From NCBI GenBank assembly GCA_038502055.1, contig JAXRKN010000037.1, forward strand, positions 3,224,001-3,288,000: a stretch of DNA of 64,000 nt, read 5' to 3'. The first letter of the stretch is position 1. Each line of letters begins with the position of its first letter. Below are positions 62,815-64,000 of the stretch, piece after piece. The stretch is from Tanytarsus gracilentus (lineage: Eukaryota; Arthropoda; Insecta; Diptera; Chironomidae). A program made the translations under genes and the position numbers. A model generated the notes under the pieces. That model saw only the letters and a program-made list of their open reading frames with translations. It ran no database searches and was not told the DNA's origin.

Positions 62815-63976
62815 ATGTCGAGCCATGACGTTGTGTGAGTTCATGATTTAATTATTGATCGAGTGAAGATAATTAAAGTTAATCCAAATGACTAAAATAA
62901 TTTTTTTTAGATGTCGATTTTGTTTAAAAAATTTGAACAATTTGAAAAACTTTGAAGTCGAGGAAAACATGTCAAAGCTCTTTTATGATGTAACCGGAAT
63001 TGAACTGGTCAAAGATTTAAGCTGTCCGACTGTTACTTGCGAGCTTTGTGTACGATCGTTGCAATATTTCGCAGTATTAAAAAATCAACTCATCGAAAAT
63101 CAATGCAGTCTCTTAAGCACATCCAGCTGTGCAAATGAAACACCTATCAAGGTACAGGAACCCGATATTGAATTCAGAAATTTCTCAGATTCTGATGAAG
63201 ATCCAGAACCGATCGCTAAAAAAATCAAGCTCGAAAAGGCAGAGAATGAAGTTTGGGTTCCATACGATCCCACAAATTCTGATTCTGATCTACTCGAAGA
63301 AATAATTCCGATTACAGATGATCAAACATGCTTGTATTGTCACGAAAAATTTCCCACCAATTTCGCACTAAATCTACATGTGAAGAAGACTCACGCTGTC
63401 CAAGATCAAATCCTAAGATGTCCTTACAAAAATTGTCAATCATTTTTCAAGCATATTTCATCCCTAAAGCAACACGAAAAGATGCATCAACTCGAAGGCT
63501 CAATCAATTGTGAGATTTGCGGAAGATCGTTCACCACCAAAGATCAGCTCAGATCACACAAAAAGTATCATCAGAAGCCAAAGTTCAAATGTAATAAGTG
63601 CGATCTTTCCTTTTATGAAGAACCAAAGCTTAGATTTCATCACCTAAATAAGCACCAAGATGCGCGCAATCACAAATGTCCAATGTGTGATAAAACGTAC
63701 CTAAAAAATTCGCATTTAATTCGACACGTGAAAGTAACTCATGAGAAGCAAACAATCAACTGCTCTGTGCCTAACTGTGATCGTATTTACACTCGAAGAG
63801 AACGAGTGATTGCGCATGTCTACAAGCAGCATCCTGAGCTTACTGGTGAACAAATTGATTTATTCGTTGAAGTTGTCAAAACTACTCCTTACAGCTATGG
63901 CATTGCTCATGCATCGACAGCTACAGTTAATTTTGATGAAATGAATAATTTTAGTGACGAAAAATCATATGAATAA
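62815..63976 (+). CDS. ZAD-type C2H2 zinc-finger transcription factor
   Basis: Two exons, 62815-62834 and 62911-63976, in frame to 361 residues. The seven-codon first exon (MSSHDVV) is needed so that the zinc-finger-associated domain starts VCRFCL; the second cysteine pair is CELC in CPTVTCELCVRSL. This is the standard N-terminal dimerisation domain of insect zinc-finger proteins. A Ser/Asp/Glu-rich linker with a nuclear-localisation-like KKIKLEK follows. Six C2H2 fingers come next, beginning CLYCHEKF, CPYKNCQSFF, CEICGRSF, CNKCDLSF, CPMCDKTY and CSVPNCDRIY. ZAD genes are a large, fast-evolving insect family, so orthology cannot be assigned by eye and the DNA target is unknown. The stop is 24 nt from the right window edge. 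Confidence 0.9.
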
Positions 63977-64000
63977 ATTCTCGTTTAATGTATATTTTAT

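Overview
This is eukaryotic nuclear DNA from an insect, most likely a dipteran and plausibly a nematoceran (inference). The DNA is strongly AT-rich, most introns are only 53-66 nt with GT-AG ends, and the recognisable proteins are closest to Drosophila-type genes (grh, Hem, dos, DAT). I joined exons by hand. Every multi-exon gene below whose two ends both lie in the window keeps an open frame across all its junctions. No prokaryotic or plasmid feature is present.

Layout. (1) 1-6318: the first coding exon of grainyhead (- strand) and the start of a long intron running off the left edge. (2) 6319-25551: about 19 kb with no supported gene, rich in CT/GA tracts, containing one hAT-like MITE; probably the 5' regulatory territory of grh. 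(3) 25552-27972 (+): a ten-exon NRF-6-like membrane acyltransferase. (4) 30677-34212 (-): Hem/NCKAP1 of the WAVE complex, whose 3' region stays in frame past the stop. (5) 35235-38785 (+): dos, a Gab-type adaptor, divergent from Hem. (6) 39663-45437 (-): alpha-tubulin acetyltransferase, with a Penelope-like remnant carrying a hammerhead-like core in an intron. (7) 50012-55406 (-): the dopamine transporter, with two consecutive microexons and an enlarged extracellular loop. (8) 57566-60086 (+): SMIM14, whose first intron holds two tandem copies of a repeat-bearing element. (9) 60821-62603 (-) ZCCHC8 and 62815-63976 (+) a ZAD/C2H2 zinc-finger gene, sharing a 211-bp divergent promoter region.

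The genes do not form one pathway; this is an ordinary mixed insect neighbourhood. Hem (actin nucleation), Atat (microtubule acetylation) and dos (receptor tyrosine kinase signalling) are cell-architecture or signalling genes, DAT is neuronal, grh is an epidermal transcription factor, and ZCCHC8 is a nuclear RNA-surveillance scaffold.

The most unusual signals are the Hem 3' region (107 further codons interrupted only by one more TAG), a perfect 39-bp inverted repeat at 56601-56733, the tandem element with apparently covarying hairpins in the SMIM14 intron, and the hammerhead-like motif in the Atat intron. I found no convincing wholly new system. Species, expression and homology statements rest on recognition by eye, not on searches.
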